From assembly GCF_002531725.1 (NCBI RefSeq), contig NZ_NWSQ01000016.1:62001-126000 (forward strand): a DNA stretch of 64,000 nt, read 5' to 3'. Shown piece by piece: positions 1-10,173 of this stretch; positions within the stretch are counted from its first letter, which is position 1, and every line of letters begins with the position of its first letter. A model generated the notes under the pieces. That model ran no database searches, was not told where the DNA came from, and was given only the letters and a program-made list of their open reading frames with translations. A program made the position numbers and the translations under genes. This DNA is from Rhizobium sp. L43 (GTDB taxonomy: Bacteria; Pseudomonadota; Alphaproteobacteria; Rhizobiales; Rhizobiaceae).

Positions 1-1530
1 GATCGGCAGATCGGACCACGTCGCTTCCGCCGTGACATGAAACAGGACGATCTGGCCGGATGCGAGCTGCTTCATCGTGACGAGCGGCGTGCCGTCGGCC
101 AGGCTCGCCCAGGTGCGTTCGGCAAGATCAGGCGTCGGTTCGGCCAGCACCTGGCGCTTGACGACGACATCGGCGGGACGGGTTATGCCGGCAAAGGGCC
201 CGAAACTCGGAAATTCGGCGAGCGACTGCGGCTCGCTCCACGACAATGTGCCGCCCAGCGCCCGTTCTCCCTGGCGCAGGATGACAGGGATCAGCGGATC
301 GTCCGCAGGCGCTGCCGCCATGCGCGGACCGGCGAAACGCAGGAGCATGCCGCCATTCGATATCCAGCGGGTCAAAGGTTCGTAGGTCTCCTCCGGCAGC
401 CGGCCGATATCGGCCATGATGATGATGGAGGGATTGCTGGCGAGAAGTTTCGGTATTGCCACCGAAAGATCGGAATCGCTGGGTTGGATCAGATCCGCAT
501 AGGGCTGCAGCGCCCGCTGGATATAGTAGAGCGGCGAGAGCAGCGGCTGGAACTCATCCCCTCCTTCCCCTGACAGCAAGACGACGCGGCGGCGCTTGAA
601 TGCGTCGTCGAGAAGGTGGACCGCGCCCGCCGTCGCGCCGTTATCGACGCTGACGCGGGCGAAATCGTTGCGCATTTCGAAAGGCGCGGTGATCGAACTC
701 GTCGCAACGCTCTGACCGGGGCGAAAATCCACCCTACCGTTGGCAATCGAGCGGCCCTGGCTATCGGCGGCGTTCAGCGCCACGGATGCGGCATGCGAGC
801 TGTTCAGCCGTGTGACCTTGACGGTCATGGCATCCGCCGCATTGTTGGCCGCGGTGATCGCGACCGTCCGTGCGGCATCGCCCTCGATCAGGCGGAGATC
901 GGCGGGCTGGAGTTCGGCGAGCCTGCGCACCGTGGCGTCGTCGGCCTTGGCGGCGGCGCCGTCGGTCAGGAAGGCGAGGGTGCCAGGCTTGATGCCGTTC
1001 AGCGCGGCGCGCAGCGCCTGGAAGGTGCGCTCACGGTCCGGTACCAGCGGTCGCGGCTCGGCAGCACGCAGCTTGTCGCGGGCGCTCGCGGCGGTGCCGG
1101 GGATGGCGTCGTTGGTCGGATCGGCGGTGAAAGCGATCGACACGGGCATGCCGGCGGATTCGGCGTCGTCTATCAACGCGTCGGCGGTCTGAATGCGGCG
1201 CTCCCAGTCGGGTGCCGCCGCCCAGCTGTTGTCGACGAAGAGGACGAGCGGGCCGCCGGATGCGAGCGAACTGCTGCGCGGATTGAAAACCGGATCGGCG
1301 ATCGCAAGGATGATGACGGCGGCGAGCAGCATGCGCAGCAGCGTCAGCCACCACGGGCTTTGCGCCGGCGTCTCCTCGCGCTTCAGCACCGATGCGAGGA
1401 TCTTCAGCGGCGGGAAGACCTCGCTCTTCGGACGTGGCGGCGTCAGCCGCAGCAGCCACCAGATGACGGGCAGGGCGATGAGCGCGCCGAGAATGGCGGG
1501 ATAGGCGAAAGCGAAGGGCAGGGCGTTCAT
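1..1530 (-). CDS. BatA-like membrane protein, DUF4159 type (3' end beyond window)
   Basis: An open frame starts with ATG at 1530 and runs 510 codons off the left edge, so the C-terminus is not visible. The N-terminus has the aerotolerance/BatA layout: a membrane segment at about residues 5-25, a basic loop, a second segment at about 58-77, then a von Willebrand-like region beginning LVLFVDNSW, where the metal-binding DxSxS motif is degenerate. The later part resembles the glutamine-amidotransferase-like region that precedes DUF4159 in rhizobial homologues. Its ATG overlaps the stop of the DUF58 gene (ATGA), so it is the third gene of a MoxR-DUF58-BatA operon. These clusters are thought to act in envelope or metal-centre maturation. 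The exact role is inferred, and the DUF4159 assignment rests on context because that domain lies outside the window. Confidence 0.75.
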   Translation of the reverse strand, partial: MNALPFAFAYPAILGALIALPVIWWLLRLTPPRPKSEVFPPLKILASVLKREETPAQSPWWLTLLRMLLAAVIILAIADPVFNPRSSSLASGGPLVLFVDNSWAAAPDWERRIQTADALIDDAESAGMPVSIAFTADPTNDAIPGTAASARDKLRAAEPRPLVPDRERTFQALRAALNGIKPGTLAFLTDGAAAKADDATVRRLAELQPADLRLIEGDAARTVAITAANNAADAMTVKVTRLNSSHAASVALNAADSQGRSIANGRVDFRPGQSVATSSITAPFEMRNDFARVSVDNGATAGAVHLLDDAFKRRRVVLLSGEGGDEFQPLLSPLYYIQRALQPYADLIQPSDSDLSVAIPKLLASNPSIIIMADIGRLPEETYEPLTRWISNGGMLLRFAGPRMAAAPADDPLIPVILRQGERALGGTLSWSEPQSLAEFPSFGPFAGITRPADVVVKRQVLAEPTPDLAERTWASLADGTPLVTMKQLASGQIVLFHVTAEATWSDLPI

Positions 1531-2447
1531 AGCTGCCCTCCATGCGTCGCCTTGGCCGGCATGCCGGACAGATACATATGCACGGCGACCAGCGCCTCCG
1601 AGGCAAGATGATCGGTGCGGTGCGTCGCGAAGGTCCAGCCGAGATGGCGCAGCGATTGGCCGAGGCTGTCCCTGCGGGCGAGGTAGGCGTTGCGATAGGC
1701 CTCGCGGACGTGTTCGGCGCGGCCGGAGACCAGTTTGGCGCCGGTCTCCGGATCGGTGAATTCGGTCCGGCCGCTATAGGGGAATATCTCCTCGGCGGGA
1801 TCTGCTATCTCGACCACGTGGCCGCGCAGGCCGCGGCGGGCAAGCGGGCCGAGCCGTTCCATGATCGCCGGTGCATCGTCGAGGAAATCGCCGATCAGCA
1901 CGAGGTCGCTCCAGCCGCGGATCATCGCCGTTTCCGGCAGGCCGCCGGTCAGCGGGGTGTGCATCAGCGCGGCCGCAAGGCGCTCGGCGGCGTTGCGGGT
2001 GGAGACGGGGTCCATGATGCCGGGGCAGCCGATGCGCTCGCCGGAGCGGGCGAGGATTTCGGCCAGCGCCAGCATGACGACCAGCGCGCGGCTTTCCTTG
2101 GAGACGCTGCCATAGCTCGATTTGTACATCATCGAGGGCGACATGTCGCTCCAGAGCCAGATCGTGTGGGCCGCCTCCCATTCGCGCTCGCGCACATAGG
2201 TATGGTCGTCGCGGGCGGAGCGGCGCCAATCGATGCGCGACAGGCTTTCGCCCTCGGCATAGGGACGGAACTGCCAGAAATTTTCGCCGATGCCGCGTTT
2301 GCGGCGGCCATGCCAGCCGGCGATCACCGTGTTGGCGATGCGCTTGGCTTCCACCAGGCAGTCCGGCACCAGGGCGGCCCGCTGCCTGGCGCGGGAAAGG
2401 GCATCGCTGCCTGACGTCGGGTTGACGATCTGTCCGATAGATGCCAC
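1527..2447 (-). CDS. DUF58 domain-containing protein
   Basis: A protein of about 306 aa with the DUF58 core near its N-terminus (GENFWQFRPY, then RIDWRRSARDD), followed by a VWA-like fold (IWLWSDMSPSMMY carries a DMSPS version of the metal site). DUF58 proteins accompany MoxR ATPases and are presumed clients or adaptors. I prefer the GTG at 2447: it lies just past the MoxR stop and follows GGAAG by about 8 nt. An upstream ATG at 2498 would overlap moxR by 38 nt. The 3' end overlaps the BatA-like gene by four bases, indicating translational coupling. Confidence 0.85.
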   Translation of the reverse strand: MASIGQIVNPTSGSDALSRARQRAALVPDCLVEAKRIANTVIAGWHGRRKRGIGENFWQFRPYAEGESLSRIDWRRSARDDHTYVREREWEAAHTIWLWSDMSPSMMYKSSYGSVSKESRALVVMLALAEILARSGERIGCPGIMDPVSTRNAAERLAAALMHTPLTGGLPETAMIRGWSDLVLIGDFLDDAPAIMERLGPLARRGLRGHVVEIADPAEEIFPYSGRTEFTDPETGAKLVSGRAEHVREAYRNAYLARRDSLGQSLRHLGWTFATHRTDHLASEALVAVHMYLSGMPAKATHGGQL

Positions 2448-2460
2448 GCGTCCGGCTTCC

Positions 2461-3465
<1,005 letters not shown>

Positions 3466-3629
3466 ACCCACGGGCATCTCCAACGGCTGAAATCATTCGG
3501 CAGCGAATCGGCGGACTTATACATCTGCCTCATACTCGATAGAGTTATGGAGATGCGACGGGCTGACAAGTTCGTTGCGAATGACTATCTCGTGACTTTA
3601 CTTCGTTAAGGACAAACCGGGACGGAAGA

Positions 3630-4253
3630 ATGGCAGCCGAAGAAATCAGCGGACAGGCGGATGCGGCGGGACTTGCCGCAATGATTTCGCGCGCGTCTGC
3701 GGAAAGTAGCGGTAAAAAACGTGGATTGCCGCCAGTCCAGCGGTGGAATCCGCCTTTCTGCGGCGATATCGATATGGAGATCAGGGCCGACGGCACCTGG
3801 TTCTACATGGGCACGCCGATCGGCCGGCCGGCGCTGGTGCGGCTGTTTTCGACGGTTTTGCGGAAAGACGACGACCAGAAGACCTATCTCGTAACTCCTG
3901 TGGAAAAGGTCGGGATAAGGGTCGCCGACGCGCCTTTCATCGCCGTGGAGATGAGCGTAACGGAAGGGAAAGGTCAACAGGTGCTGACCTTCCGCACCAA
4001 TGTCGGCGATGTCGTGGAGGCGGGGGACAAGCATCGGCTGCGCTTTGCCATTGCGGACGGCAACGCCGAACTGAAACCCTATCTGCATGTGCGCGGGCGG
4101 CTGGAGGCGCTGGTGTCGCGTGCGGTGATGTATGAACTGGTCGCGCTCGGCGAGGTCCTCGACGTGGAGGGGCGGGCGATGTTTGCGATCCGCTCCGCCG
4201 GCGAGGTTTTCCCTGTCATGCCGGCCGACGAACTGGATGCTCTTTGCCGATGA
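3630..4253 (+). CDS. DUF1285 domain-containing protein
   Basis: 207 aa, matching the usual length of alphaproteobacterial DUF1285 proteins. The diagnostic stretch RWNPPFCGDIDMEI is followed by GTWFYMGTPIGRPALVRLF and later by LVTPVEK. No signal peptide or membrane segment is visible, so it should be cytosolic. The biochemical role of the family is unknown. Its TGA overlaps the ATG of the Nudix gene (ATGA at 4250-4253), and that gene in turn overlaps the CCA-adding enzyme, so the three form one translationally coupled operon. It is divergent from moxR across about 160 bp. Confidence 0.87.
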   Translation: MAAEEISGQADAAGLAAMISRASAESSGKKRGLPPVQRWNPPFCGDIDMEIRADGTWFYMGTPIGRPALVRLFSTVLRKDDDQKTYLVTPVEKVGIRVADAPFIAVEMSVTEGKGQQVLTFRTNVGDVVEAGDKHRLRFAIADGNAELKPYLHVRGRLEALVSRAVMYELVALGEVLDVEGRAMFAIRSAGEVFPVMPADELDALCR

Positions 4254-4900
4254 ATGATGCGATCACCCACCGTTATCCGCTGTTTTCCGCAGCCGAATTC
4301 CGCCGTCGCGCGCTCAACCAGAATGGCGGGCCGGTCGATCATGCCTGGCGCGATCACGGCGACCACATCCTCAATCCCGATATCGTGGCCGAGGTCGAGA
4401 CCTTCAAGCTGCGCGACGCTGCCGTGCTCGTGCCCGTCGTCGACGACGGCGAAGAGGCGCAGGTGATCTTCACCAAGCGCACGGCGACGCTGCGCAAACA
4501 TTCCGGGCAGATCGCCTTTCCCGGTGGCTCGATCGATCCCGCCGATATCTCACCTGAGATGGCGGCGATCCGCGAGACGGAGGAGGAGATCGGTCTCCCC
4601 GGCTCCTTCGTCGAAACCGTTGGGCGGCTGCCGAATTATCTTGCCTCGACGGGCTTCCGCATCACGCCGGTGCTCGGCGTCGTCTCGCCGGGCTTCGCGC
4701 TGACGCTGAACCCGGCCGAGGTGGACGATGTGTTCGAGGTGCCGCTTTCCTTCCTGATGAATCCCGCCAACCACAGCCGCGACAGGCGTGTCATCGACGG
4801 CATCGACCGGCATTTCTACCGCGTGCCCTATGAAACCAGAATGATCTGGGGCATCACCGCCGGCATCGTCCGCACGCTTTACGAAAGGCTTTATGCATGA
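4250..4900 (+). CDS. CoA pyrophosphatase (Nudix hydrolase)
   Basis: 216 aa. The family-specific motif LRKHSGQIAFPGG leads straight into a Nudix box ending RETEEEIGL, with the metal-binding glutamates present. This combination marks the UPF0035/NudL-type enzymes that cleave CoA and its derivatives into 4'-phosphopantetheine and 3',5'-ADP. The chosen ATG at 4250 overlaps the stop of the DUF1285 gene. The 3' end overlaps the start of the tRNA nucleotidyltransferase gene in another ATGA. CoA specificity follows from the motif, not from an assay. Confidence 0.9.
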   Translation: MNDAITHRYPLFSAAEFRRRALNQNGGPVDHAWRDHGDHILNPDIVAEVETFKLRDAAVLVPVVDDGEEAQVIFTKRTATLRKHSGQIAFPGGSIDPADISPEMAAIRETEEEIGLPGSFVETVGRLPNYLASTGFRITPVLGVVSPGFALTLNPAEVDDVFEVPLSFLMNPANHSRDRRVIDGIDRHFYRVPYETRMIWGITAGIVRTLYERLYA

Positions 4901-6162
4901 CCAGCCTTGCCGACCAAGCTTGGTTCCGCGATCCGGCACTCGGCCGGATCCTTTCGCTTCTCAACGCCGATGGTGGGGCCGATGGCGGGGAAGCGCGGGT
5001 GGTCGGCGGCGCCGTGCGCAACAGCCTGATGGGCCTGCCGGTCAGCGATATCGATATCGCCACGACACTGACACCCGAGATCGTCATGGACCGGGCGGCA
5101 GCGGCCGGCATCAAGGCGGTGCCAACCGGTCTGCAGCACGGCACGGTGACGCTCGTCATCGACGGCAAGCCCTTCGAGGTGACGACGCTTCGCACCGATG
5201 TCGAAACCGACGGACGGCATGCCAAGGTTGCCTTCAGTACCGACTGGAAGGCGGATGCCGAACGGCGGGATCTGACGATCAACGCGCTCTATGCCGACGC
5301 CGGGGGCGAAGTGGTGGATCTGGTCGGCGGGCTCGCCGATATCAAAGCGCGCAATATCCGCTTCATCGGCGATGCGGCAAGGCGTATCGCCGAGGATCAT
5401 CTGCGCATCCTGCGCTTCTTCCGCTTCTTTGCCTATTACGGCTCCGGACGGCCGGATGCCGAGGGGCTGAAGGCCTGTGCGGCGGCGCGTTCGAAACTGA
5501 AGACGCTGTCGGCGGAACGTGTCTGGTCGGAGCTTAGAAAGCTGCTCGGTGCTGCCGATCCCGGCCGGGCGCTGCTCTGGATGCGGCAGATGGGGGTGCT
5601 GACGGAAATCCTGCCGGAATCGGAAAAATGGGGGATCGATGCGATTCCCTCGCTGATCGCCACCGAAAGGGCGCTCGGCTGGACGCCCGATCCGCTGCTG
5701 CGCCTTGCCGCGATCGTGCCGCCCGATGCGGCACGGCTGGAGGCACTTGCGGTTCGGCTGAAGCTCTCGAATGCGGAAGCGGCCACTCTCAAGGCCTGGG
5801 CGATGGCAGCGCCTGTGAATGACGAGATGTCGTCGGCGAGCTTCGAACGGCTGCTTTACCGCAACGGCGCCGACGGCATCACGACGCGGCTCAAGCTGGC
5901 GCTCGCCGTTGCGCGCGGCAAGGCTGAAGGGGATTTCGGTGAAATGGCGCGGTCGGCGCGGCTAACAAAGCTGCTGGATCAGGCGACGAACTGGAAGAAA
6001 CCGCAGTTTCCGTTGAACGGCGGCGATGTGATTTCAGCGGGCATCGCTTCCGGCCCGCGCGTCGGCGAACTGCTTGCCGGCCTGGAAAACCAGTGGGTCG
6101 AGGAAAACTTCGTTTCCGACCGGGCGGCGCTGCTCGCCCGGCTGCTGGAGCGCTTGAGCTAG
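4897..6162 (+). CDS. cca: CCA tRNA nucleotidyltransferase
   Basis: 421 aa, class II polymerase-beta-type nucleotidyltransferase. The nucleotide-binding GGAVRN lies at residues 37-42 and the metal-binding D-I-D at 51-53. RRDLTINALY and DHLRILRFFRF further on are the hallmark motifs C and D region of CCA-adding and poly(A) polymerases. It adds or repairs the 3' CCA of tRNAs in the cytosol. It is the last gene of the DUF1285-Nudix-cca operon, with its ATG in the preceding stop. The stop codon is immediately followed by a mosaic repeat at 6161-6286. Confidence 0.94.
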   Translation: MTSLADQAWFRDPALGRILSLLNADGGADGGEARVVGGAVRNSLMGLPVSDIDIATTLTPEIVMDRAAAAGIKAVPTGLQHGTVTLVIDGKPFEVTTLRTDVETDGRHAKVAFSTDWKADAERRDLTINALYADAGGEVVDLVGGLADIKARNIRFIGDAARRIAEDHLRILRFFRFFAYYGSGRPDAEGLKACAAARSKLKTLSAERVWSELRKLLGAADPGRALLWMRQMGVLTEILPESEKWGIDAIPSLIATERALGWTPDPLLRLAAIVPPDAARLEALAVRLKLSNAEAATLKAWAMAAPVNDEMSSASFERLLYRNGADGITTRLKLALAVARGKAEGDFGEMARSARLTKLLDQATNWKKPQFPLNGGDVISAGIASGPRVGELLAGLENQWVEENFVSDRAALLARLLERLS

Positions 6163-6286
6163 AGCATTTCCGTTTTTCTTCGAATCACGAAAATGCTCTA
6201 TCTTTTTGTTTTCACGCAATTCCCGGCAGAAAGCGTTTCACGCTTTGCCTGGCAAAACCGCTGCACACTTTTGCTGGAATTGCTCC
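6161..6286. repeat. RIME-like intergenic mosaic repeat, variant copy
   Basis: Directly after cca. The first part is an inverted repeat (AGAGCATTT ... AAAATGCTCT). The second part carries CAAAACCGCTGCACACTTTT, shared exactly with the copy at 19353-19460, and ends in GGAATTGC, which pairs with GCAATTCC upstream. It looks like a diverged member of the rhizobial RIME family, in which the inverted-repeat ends differ but the core is conserved. Confidence 0.7.
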
Positions 6287-6288
6287 AA

Positions 6289-6474
6289 TCAGGCGGCGTT
6301 CACCTCGTCACGGATGCGAGACTTGATATTATCCACCATGTTCTCGCGGATTGTGGTTTCGCCGTGAGCGTTTTTCAGATGCTCGACGGCGCGGCGGACC
6401 ACCTCGGCGTCGCTATCCGCGCGCGTATGCCAGGCGCAGCCCGGGACGAGAGTGCCGCATTCGAAAAGTCGCAT
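6289..6474 (-). CDS. DUF1059 domain-containing small protein
   Basis: 61 aa beginning MRLFECGTLVPGC, the DUF1059 signature, with HTRADSDAEVVRRAVEHL following. DUF1059 proteins are small, soluble and uncharacterised. The conserved cysteine and histidine suggest, but do not prove, metal or redox chemistry. ATG 6474 is chosen because AGGAGA lies 6 nt upstream. The gene ends against the RIME-like repeat and points toward cca. Confidence 0.8.
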   Translation of the reverse strand: MRLFECGTLVPGCAWHTRADSDAEVVRRAVEHLKNAHGETTIRENMVDNIKSRIRDEVNAA

Positions 6475-6588
6475 GGTCTTCTCCTCTGTTCGAAACACAA
6501 CGACGATCGCGATCTCACGCGATTTATGAATGTGCGGGAGGAGGGAAGGTTCCGGCCGGCATCGGCATGCCGGCCAGTAAAGGCCGTA

Positions 6589-6858
6589 TCAGTCGGGCAT
6601 CGCCCAAGCTTTGTAGGTGTCCGAAAGCTGGCCGGGCATGTTGCTGTTGGCGGCCGCAGCTTCGTTCTGCAGCTGTTCCGGCGATTTTCCGCCGGCCAGT
6701 TGCAGCTTGACCTGCTCGATGAAGCAGGACAATGGCAGATCTGAGCCGCTCTTGGCCCGTAGCTTCTCGGCGATGCGCGTCAAAAACTCGGATGTGTCGA
6801 TCGTGCGGGATGTTTCCTGGACATCCGTGGACGCAGGCGAGCCACTTTGTACCGTCAT
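6589..6858 (-). CDS. Hypothetical protein, 89 aa
   Basis: Not recognised. It is a small acidic, soluble protein with a threonine/serine-rich N-terminus, a helix with charged residues (FLTRIAEKLRAKSG), a single cysteine (LSCFIEQVKLQLAGG) and a C-terminus rich in alanine and asparagine. There is no signal peptide or membrane segment. ATG 6858 is supported by a strong ribosome binding site (GGAGGAGGAT) about 6 nt upstream. The good RBS and an isolated frame on the same strand as the DUF1059 gene argue that it is translated. Confidence 0.6.
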   Translation of the reverse strand: MTVQSGSPASTDVQETSRTIDTSEFLTRIAEKLRAKSGSDLPLSCFIEQVKLQLAGGKSPEQLQNEAAAANSNMPGQLSDTYKAWAMPD

Positions 6859-6961
6859 GACAATCCTCCTCCGATTGTTACGCACATACATATAAAGTTA
6901 GGACGCACTGAGTTTTCGTGAAGGTCTTTCACCTCGAATTTATCGATGAGATCTCACAGTG

Positions 6962-7873
6962 TCATGGCCAGCGGACGACGGGCGGCAACGACGACAGGAT
7001 GGATTCCACGTTGCCGCCGGTCTTCAGGCCGAAGATGGTGCCGCGGTCATACAACAGATTGAATTCGACGTAACGGCCTCGGCGGATCAATTGTTCGTCG
7101 CGGTCGGCTTCCGTCCACAGCTTGTTGAAGTTGGAGCGGACGATCTTCGGATAGACCATGGCGAAGGCCCGGCCGACATCGCGGGTGAAGGCGAAATCGG
7201 CGTCCCAGCCGCCGGCCTGCTCGCTGGAATGCAGCCAGTCGTAGAAGATGCCGCCGATGCCGCGGGCCTCGTTGCGGTGCTTCAGGAAGAAATACTCGTC
7301 GCACCAGGCCTTGTAGGCGTCGTAATCGGCGACGGCATGATTGCGGCAGGCGATCTCCATGGCCTTGTGAAAGAGCTGACTGTCCTCATCTTCCTGCGTG
7401 CGGCGGCGCGACAGCACCGGCGTCAGGTCGGCCCCGCCGCCGAACCAGCGGCTCGTGGTGACCACCATGCGTGTGTTCATATGCACAGCCGGAACATTGG
7501 GATTGACGGGATGGGCGATCAGCGAGATGCCCGAGGCCCAGAAACGCGGATCGTCCTTGGCGCCGGGTATCTGCGCCCGGAAGTCCGGGGAGAATTCGCC
7601 GTGAACGGTCGAGGTGTGGACGCCGACCTTCTCGAAGACGCGGCCCTCCATCATCGACATCCGGCCACCGCCGCCGGCGCCGTTTTCGCGCGACCAGTCC
7701 TTGGCGACGAAGCGGCCGGGTTCCTGGTCGGAGAGCGGCCCTTCCAACTCATCCTCGATGGCTTCGAAGGAGGCGCAGATCGTATCGCGCAATCCCTCGA
7801 ACCAATTGCGGGCGACCACCTTCTTCTCTTCGATATCGTCAGGCAGGCCGATCGGCAGTTCCGGTCTTTCCAT
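6962..7873 (-). CDS. hemF: Oxygen-dependent coproporphyrinogen III oxidase
   Basis: 303 aa, the normal HemF length. Family motifs are HPVNPNVPAVHMNTR, WFGGGADLTP and, near the C-terminus, YVEFNLLYDRGTIFGLKTGG. The enzyme performs the O2-dependent oxidative decarboxylation of coproporphyrinogen III to protoporphyrinogen IX in heme synthesis, in the cytosol. It stands alone on the minus strand, divergent from a small hypothetical gene. I saw no Fnr- or Irr-type box in the short upstream region. Confidence 0.97.
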   Translation of the reverse strand: MERPELPIGLPDDIEEKKVVARNWFEGLRDTICASFEAIEDELEGPLSDQEPGRFVAKDWSRENGAGGGGRMSMMEGRVFEKVGVHTSTVHGEFSPDFRAQIPGAKDDPRFWASGISLIAHPVNPNVPAVHMNTRMVVTTSRWFGGGADLTPVLSRRRTQEDEDSQLFHKAMEIACRNHAVADYDAYKAWCDEYFFLKHRNEARGIGGIFYDWLHSSEQAGGWDADFAFTRDVGRAFAMVYPKIVRSNFNKLWTEADRDEQLIRRGRYVEFNLLYDRGTIFGLKTGGNVESILSSLPPVVRWP

Positions 7874-8049
7874 GTCACGCCTCCAGCGACCACTCCCTCT
7901 CAGGACGCGACTCGCTCATTCTTGATTGCACTTTCGGTTTAGCAGTTGGCGCCGCATCTCGCCAAGCCGACCGGTACGGCGTGTGCAGCCAAGATTCGAC
8001 TCGCAAATCAAGGATTTCGATATTACCTTTTTCACAAGAGGTAGGTTTG

Positions 8050-8310
8050 ATGGCAAAAATTCCAGGACCTCCGTCCTTCGACGGCCTGAAGCGCAGAATG
8101 GCGAGACACCGGGCGGAAAATCCTCCCCGCAAGAAAGACCATTTCGTTCGTGAGACATATTGCCTCGGCCTCATCGATGCCCGCGCCAAGGCGCGCGAAT
8201 GGTTCGACGAATATCCGAAAGCAGCCTATTGGACCGAGGTGGAAAGCTGGCGTCAACTCGACGGCGACCACATCGAATTCACCATGCGCCGCCTGCCTTC
8301 GGCCGACTGA
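8050..8310 (+). CDS. Hypothetical protein, 86 aa
   Basis: No recognised domain. The protein is basic at its N-terminus (LKRRMARHRAENPPRKKDHF) and then forms a compact segment with LGLIDARAKAREWFDEYP and a C-terminal tryptophan- and acid-containing stretch (YWTEVESWRQL). It is soluble, without a signal peptide. ATG 8050 follows AGAGGTAGG at the right distance. An earlier frame opening at 7981 lacks a ribosome binding site. It converges on the Na/Pi transporter gene with only 3 bp between stops, so the two likely influence each other's transcription ends. Confidence 0.6.
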   Translation: MAKIPGPPSFDGLKRRMARHRAENPPRKKDHFVRETYCLGLIDARAKAREWFDEYPKAAYWTEVESWRQLDGDHIEFTMRRLPSAD

Positions 8311-8313
8311 CCG

Positions 8314-10011
8314 TTACTCCGCTGCGGGCCGCACGCGGCTTTCGATCAGCAGGCCGCTTTCGTCCATGATCGGATGCGCCACTGAAACGATGTGGGCGTT
8401 GATGCGCTTGAGGTCGCGCAGCATGTCGAGATGCAGCGAACTCGTCTGCAGGCTGTCGGCGCGACCGTCGCGCAGGCGCTCGAGATGGCGCTCGGCCGAT
8501 TGTTTCTCCATCCGGCGTACCTCGACCTTCACCTCCATCATCTGCCGCGCGAGATTGAAATCGCGGGTGACGAAGATCGTCTGGGCGACGCGCAGATTGT
8601 CGATCGTCAGATCGAACAGCTTGCGCAGTTCCTGGTGGCCGTCTTCGGAAAATTTGAGCCCGAGGGAGATTTTCTTCGCAACCTGCTCCGCCAGGCCTTT
8701 CTCGATGATATCGCCCATATGTTCGAGATTGATCGCATAATCGATGACGACGATCGAGCGGCGGGCGTTCTCGTCGGTGAGACCTCCGTGGCCGAGCTTC
8801 GAGAGATAGACCTTCACCGCTTGCTGCAGCCGGTCGACGCGCTCTTCGAGGGGCGGGATCTCGGTAAGTTTCGATGCGTCGTCATGCTCGAAGGCTTCGG
8901 AGACCCTGATCAGCATGCGTTCGATAAGGTCGCCCACGCCGAGCACTTCACGGGTGGCGCTGGTCAGGGCAACGACAGGCGTCGATAACTCCTGCGCATC
9001 CAGATATTTCGGGGCGTTGTCGGGCTCGGCCTGATCCGGCACCAGCCGGGCCATCAGAACGGCGAGCGGCCGGGAGAAGGGCCAGGCGAGTGCTGCGAGC
9101 AGAAGGTTGAAGGCCAGATGCGCATCGACCGGCAGCTTGGCTGGCCCGAAGGGCAGCATCTGGATGAGTTCGGCGCCATAGCCTGCGAGCGGTAGAGCGA
9201 TGAGGCAGCCGAGCGTGCGGATGGCGAGATTGCCAAGTGTCACGCGCCGCGCAGAAACAGGCCCGGATAATGTCGCGACGACTGGCGGTATCGCGCCGCC
9301 GAGATTGGCGCCGAGCACAAGCACGATGACAAGTTCGGCGGAGACCACGCCGGCCGAGGCGAGCGACAGGATGAGCACCACCACCGCGAGGCTCGACGAA
9401 GACGCAAAAGCGAGTGCCGCGGACACGATCATTGCCACGGGCAGGGCGCCGTCCAGCAGGCCGATGAAAGCGGCGAGAGCGGGGGAGGTGCGCATCGGCT
9501 CGGTCGCAAGGCCGAGGAGGTGCAGCGACAGCAGCATCAGCCCGATACCGATCAGCGCTGTGCCGCCACCCTGGGCGGTGCTTGAACGGCCGCGGCAAAG
9601 CACGATGCCAACCAGGATCAGAAGAGGAGAGAGCCACTCGATGCCCGTCGCCACGATCCAGGCGGTGATCGCGGTACCGACATTGGCGCCGAGCAGAACA
9701 ATCTGCGCCATCCGCGGCTTGATCAGGTCACGCTCGACAAAGGAGGCCGTCATCAGTGCCGTCGCCGTCGAGCTCTGCAGCGCGACGGTTGCAACGAGGC
9801 CTGACAGGAAAGAACGAAGACTGCCACGCGTGCCGGTTGCCAGGCCCGTTCGCAGGCGAGCGCCGAAGGCCCTCGTCACTCCATCTTTCACCTGCGCGAG
9901 ACCGAACAGCAGCAGAGCCACGGCGCCGAACAGGTTGATCATGATGATTGTGGAGTCCATTTTATTGTTTTTATTCTGCTTTCGTCCGTATGAGGCGCTG
10001 TTTTCCTCCAT
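8314..10011 (-). CDS. Na/Pi cotransporter family protein with C-terminal PhoU-like domain
   Basis: 565 aa. The N-terminal half contains two repeats of the Na+/Pi cotransporter fold, including LQSSTATALMTASF (the QSS motif) and a second LGANLGGAIPPVV repeat. The C-terminal 200 residues are helical and PhoU-like. The family imports phosphate or a related anion across the inner membrane using sodium. ATG 10011 follows GGAAGA closely. ATG 9960 (MDSTIIMINLFG) is an alternative nearer to the first membrane segment but lacks a clear RBS. A good sigma-70-like promoter lies at 10073-10100. No Pho box was recognised. Confidence 0.88.
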   Translation of the reverse strand: MEENSASYGRKQNKNNKMDSTIIMINLFGAVALLLFGLAQVKDGVTRAFGARLRTGLATGTRGSLRSFLSGLVATVALQSSTATALMTASFVERDLIKPRMAQIVLLGANVGTAITAWIVATGIEWLSPLLILVGIVLCRGRSSTAQGGGTALIGIGLMLLSLHLLGLATEPMRTSPALAAFIGLLDGALPVAMIVSAALAFASSSSLAVVVLILSLASAGVVSAELVIVLVLGANLGGAIPPVVATLSGPVSARRVTLGNLAIRTLGCLIALPLAGYGAELIQMLPFGPAKLPVDAHLAFNLLLAALAWPFSRPLAVLMARLVPDQAEPDNAPKYLDAQELSTPVVALTSATREVLGVGDLIERMLIRVSEAFEHDDASKLTEIPPLEERVDRLQQAVKVYLSKLGHGGLTDENARRSIVVIDYAINLEHMGDIIEKGLAEQVAKKISLGLKFSEDGHQELRKLFDLTIDNLRVAQTIFVTRDFNLARQMMEVKVEVRRMEKQSAERHLERLRDGRADSLQTSSLHLDMLRDLKRINAHIVSVAHPIMDESGLLIESRVRPAAE

Positions 10012-10072
10012 GGCTCTTCCAACCTATTGGAATCGTGGAGGCAATGCGAAGTTTTTGATTGTTCGGCTAATA

Positions 10073-10100
10073 AATATACGCCAGTTTGCGCGATTGACAA
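10073..10100 (-). promoter_or_regulatory. Predicted sigma-70 promoter of the Na/Pi cotransporter gene
   Basis: On the minus strand TTGTCA is followed after 16 bases by TATATT, placing transcription start near 10066. This gives a leader of about 55 nt to ATG 10011 or 105 nt to ATG 9960. Confidence 0.55.
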
Positions 10101-10173
10101 CGTCGTTTTGCGACATGTTGCGGAGCTGATCGGCAATTCCCGCAGGCCTGTCCTCGGCCCGCGCCCGCCTTCG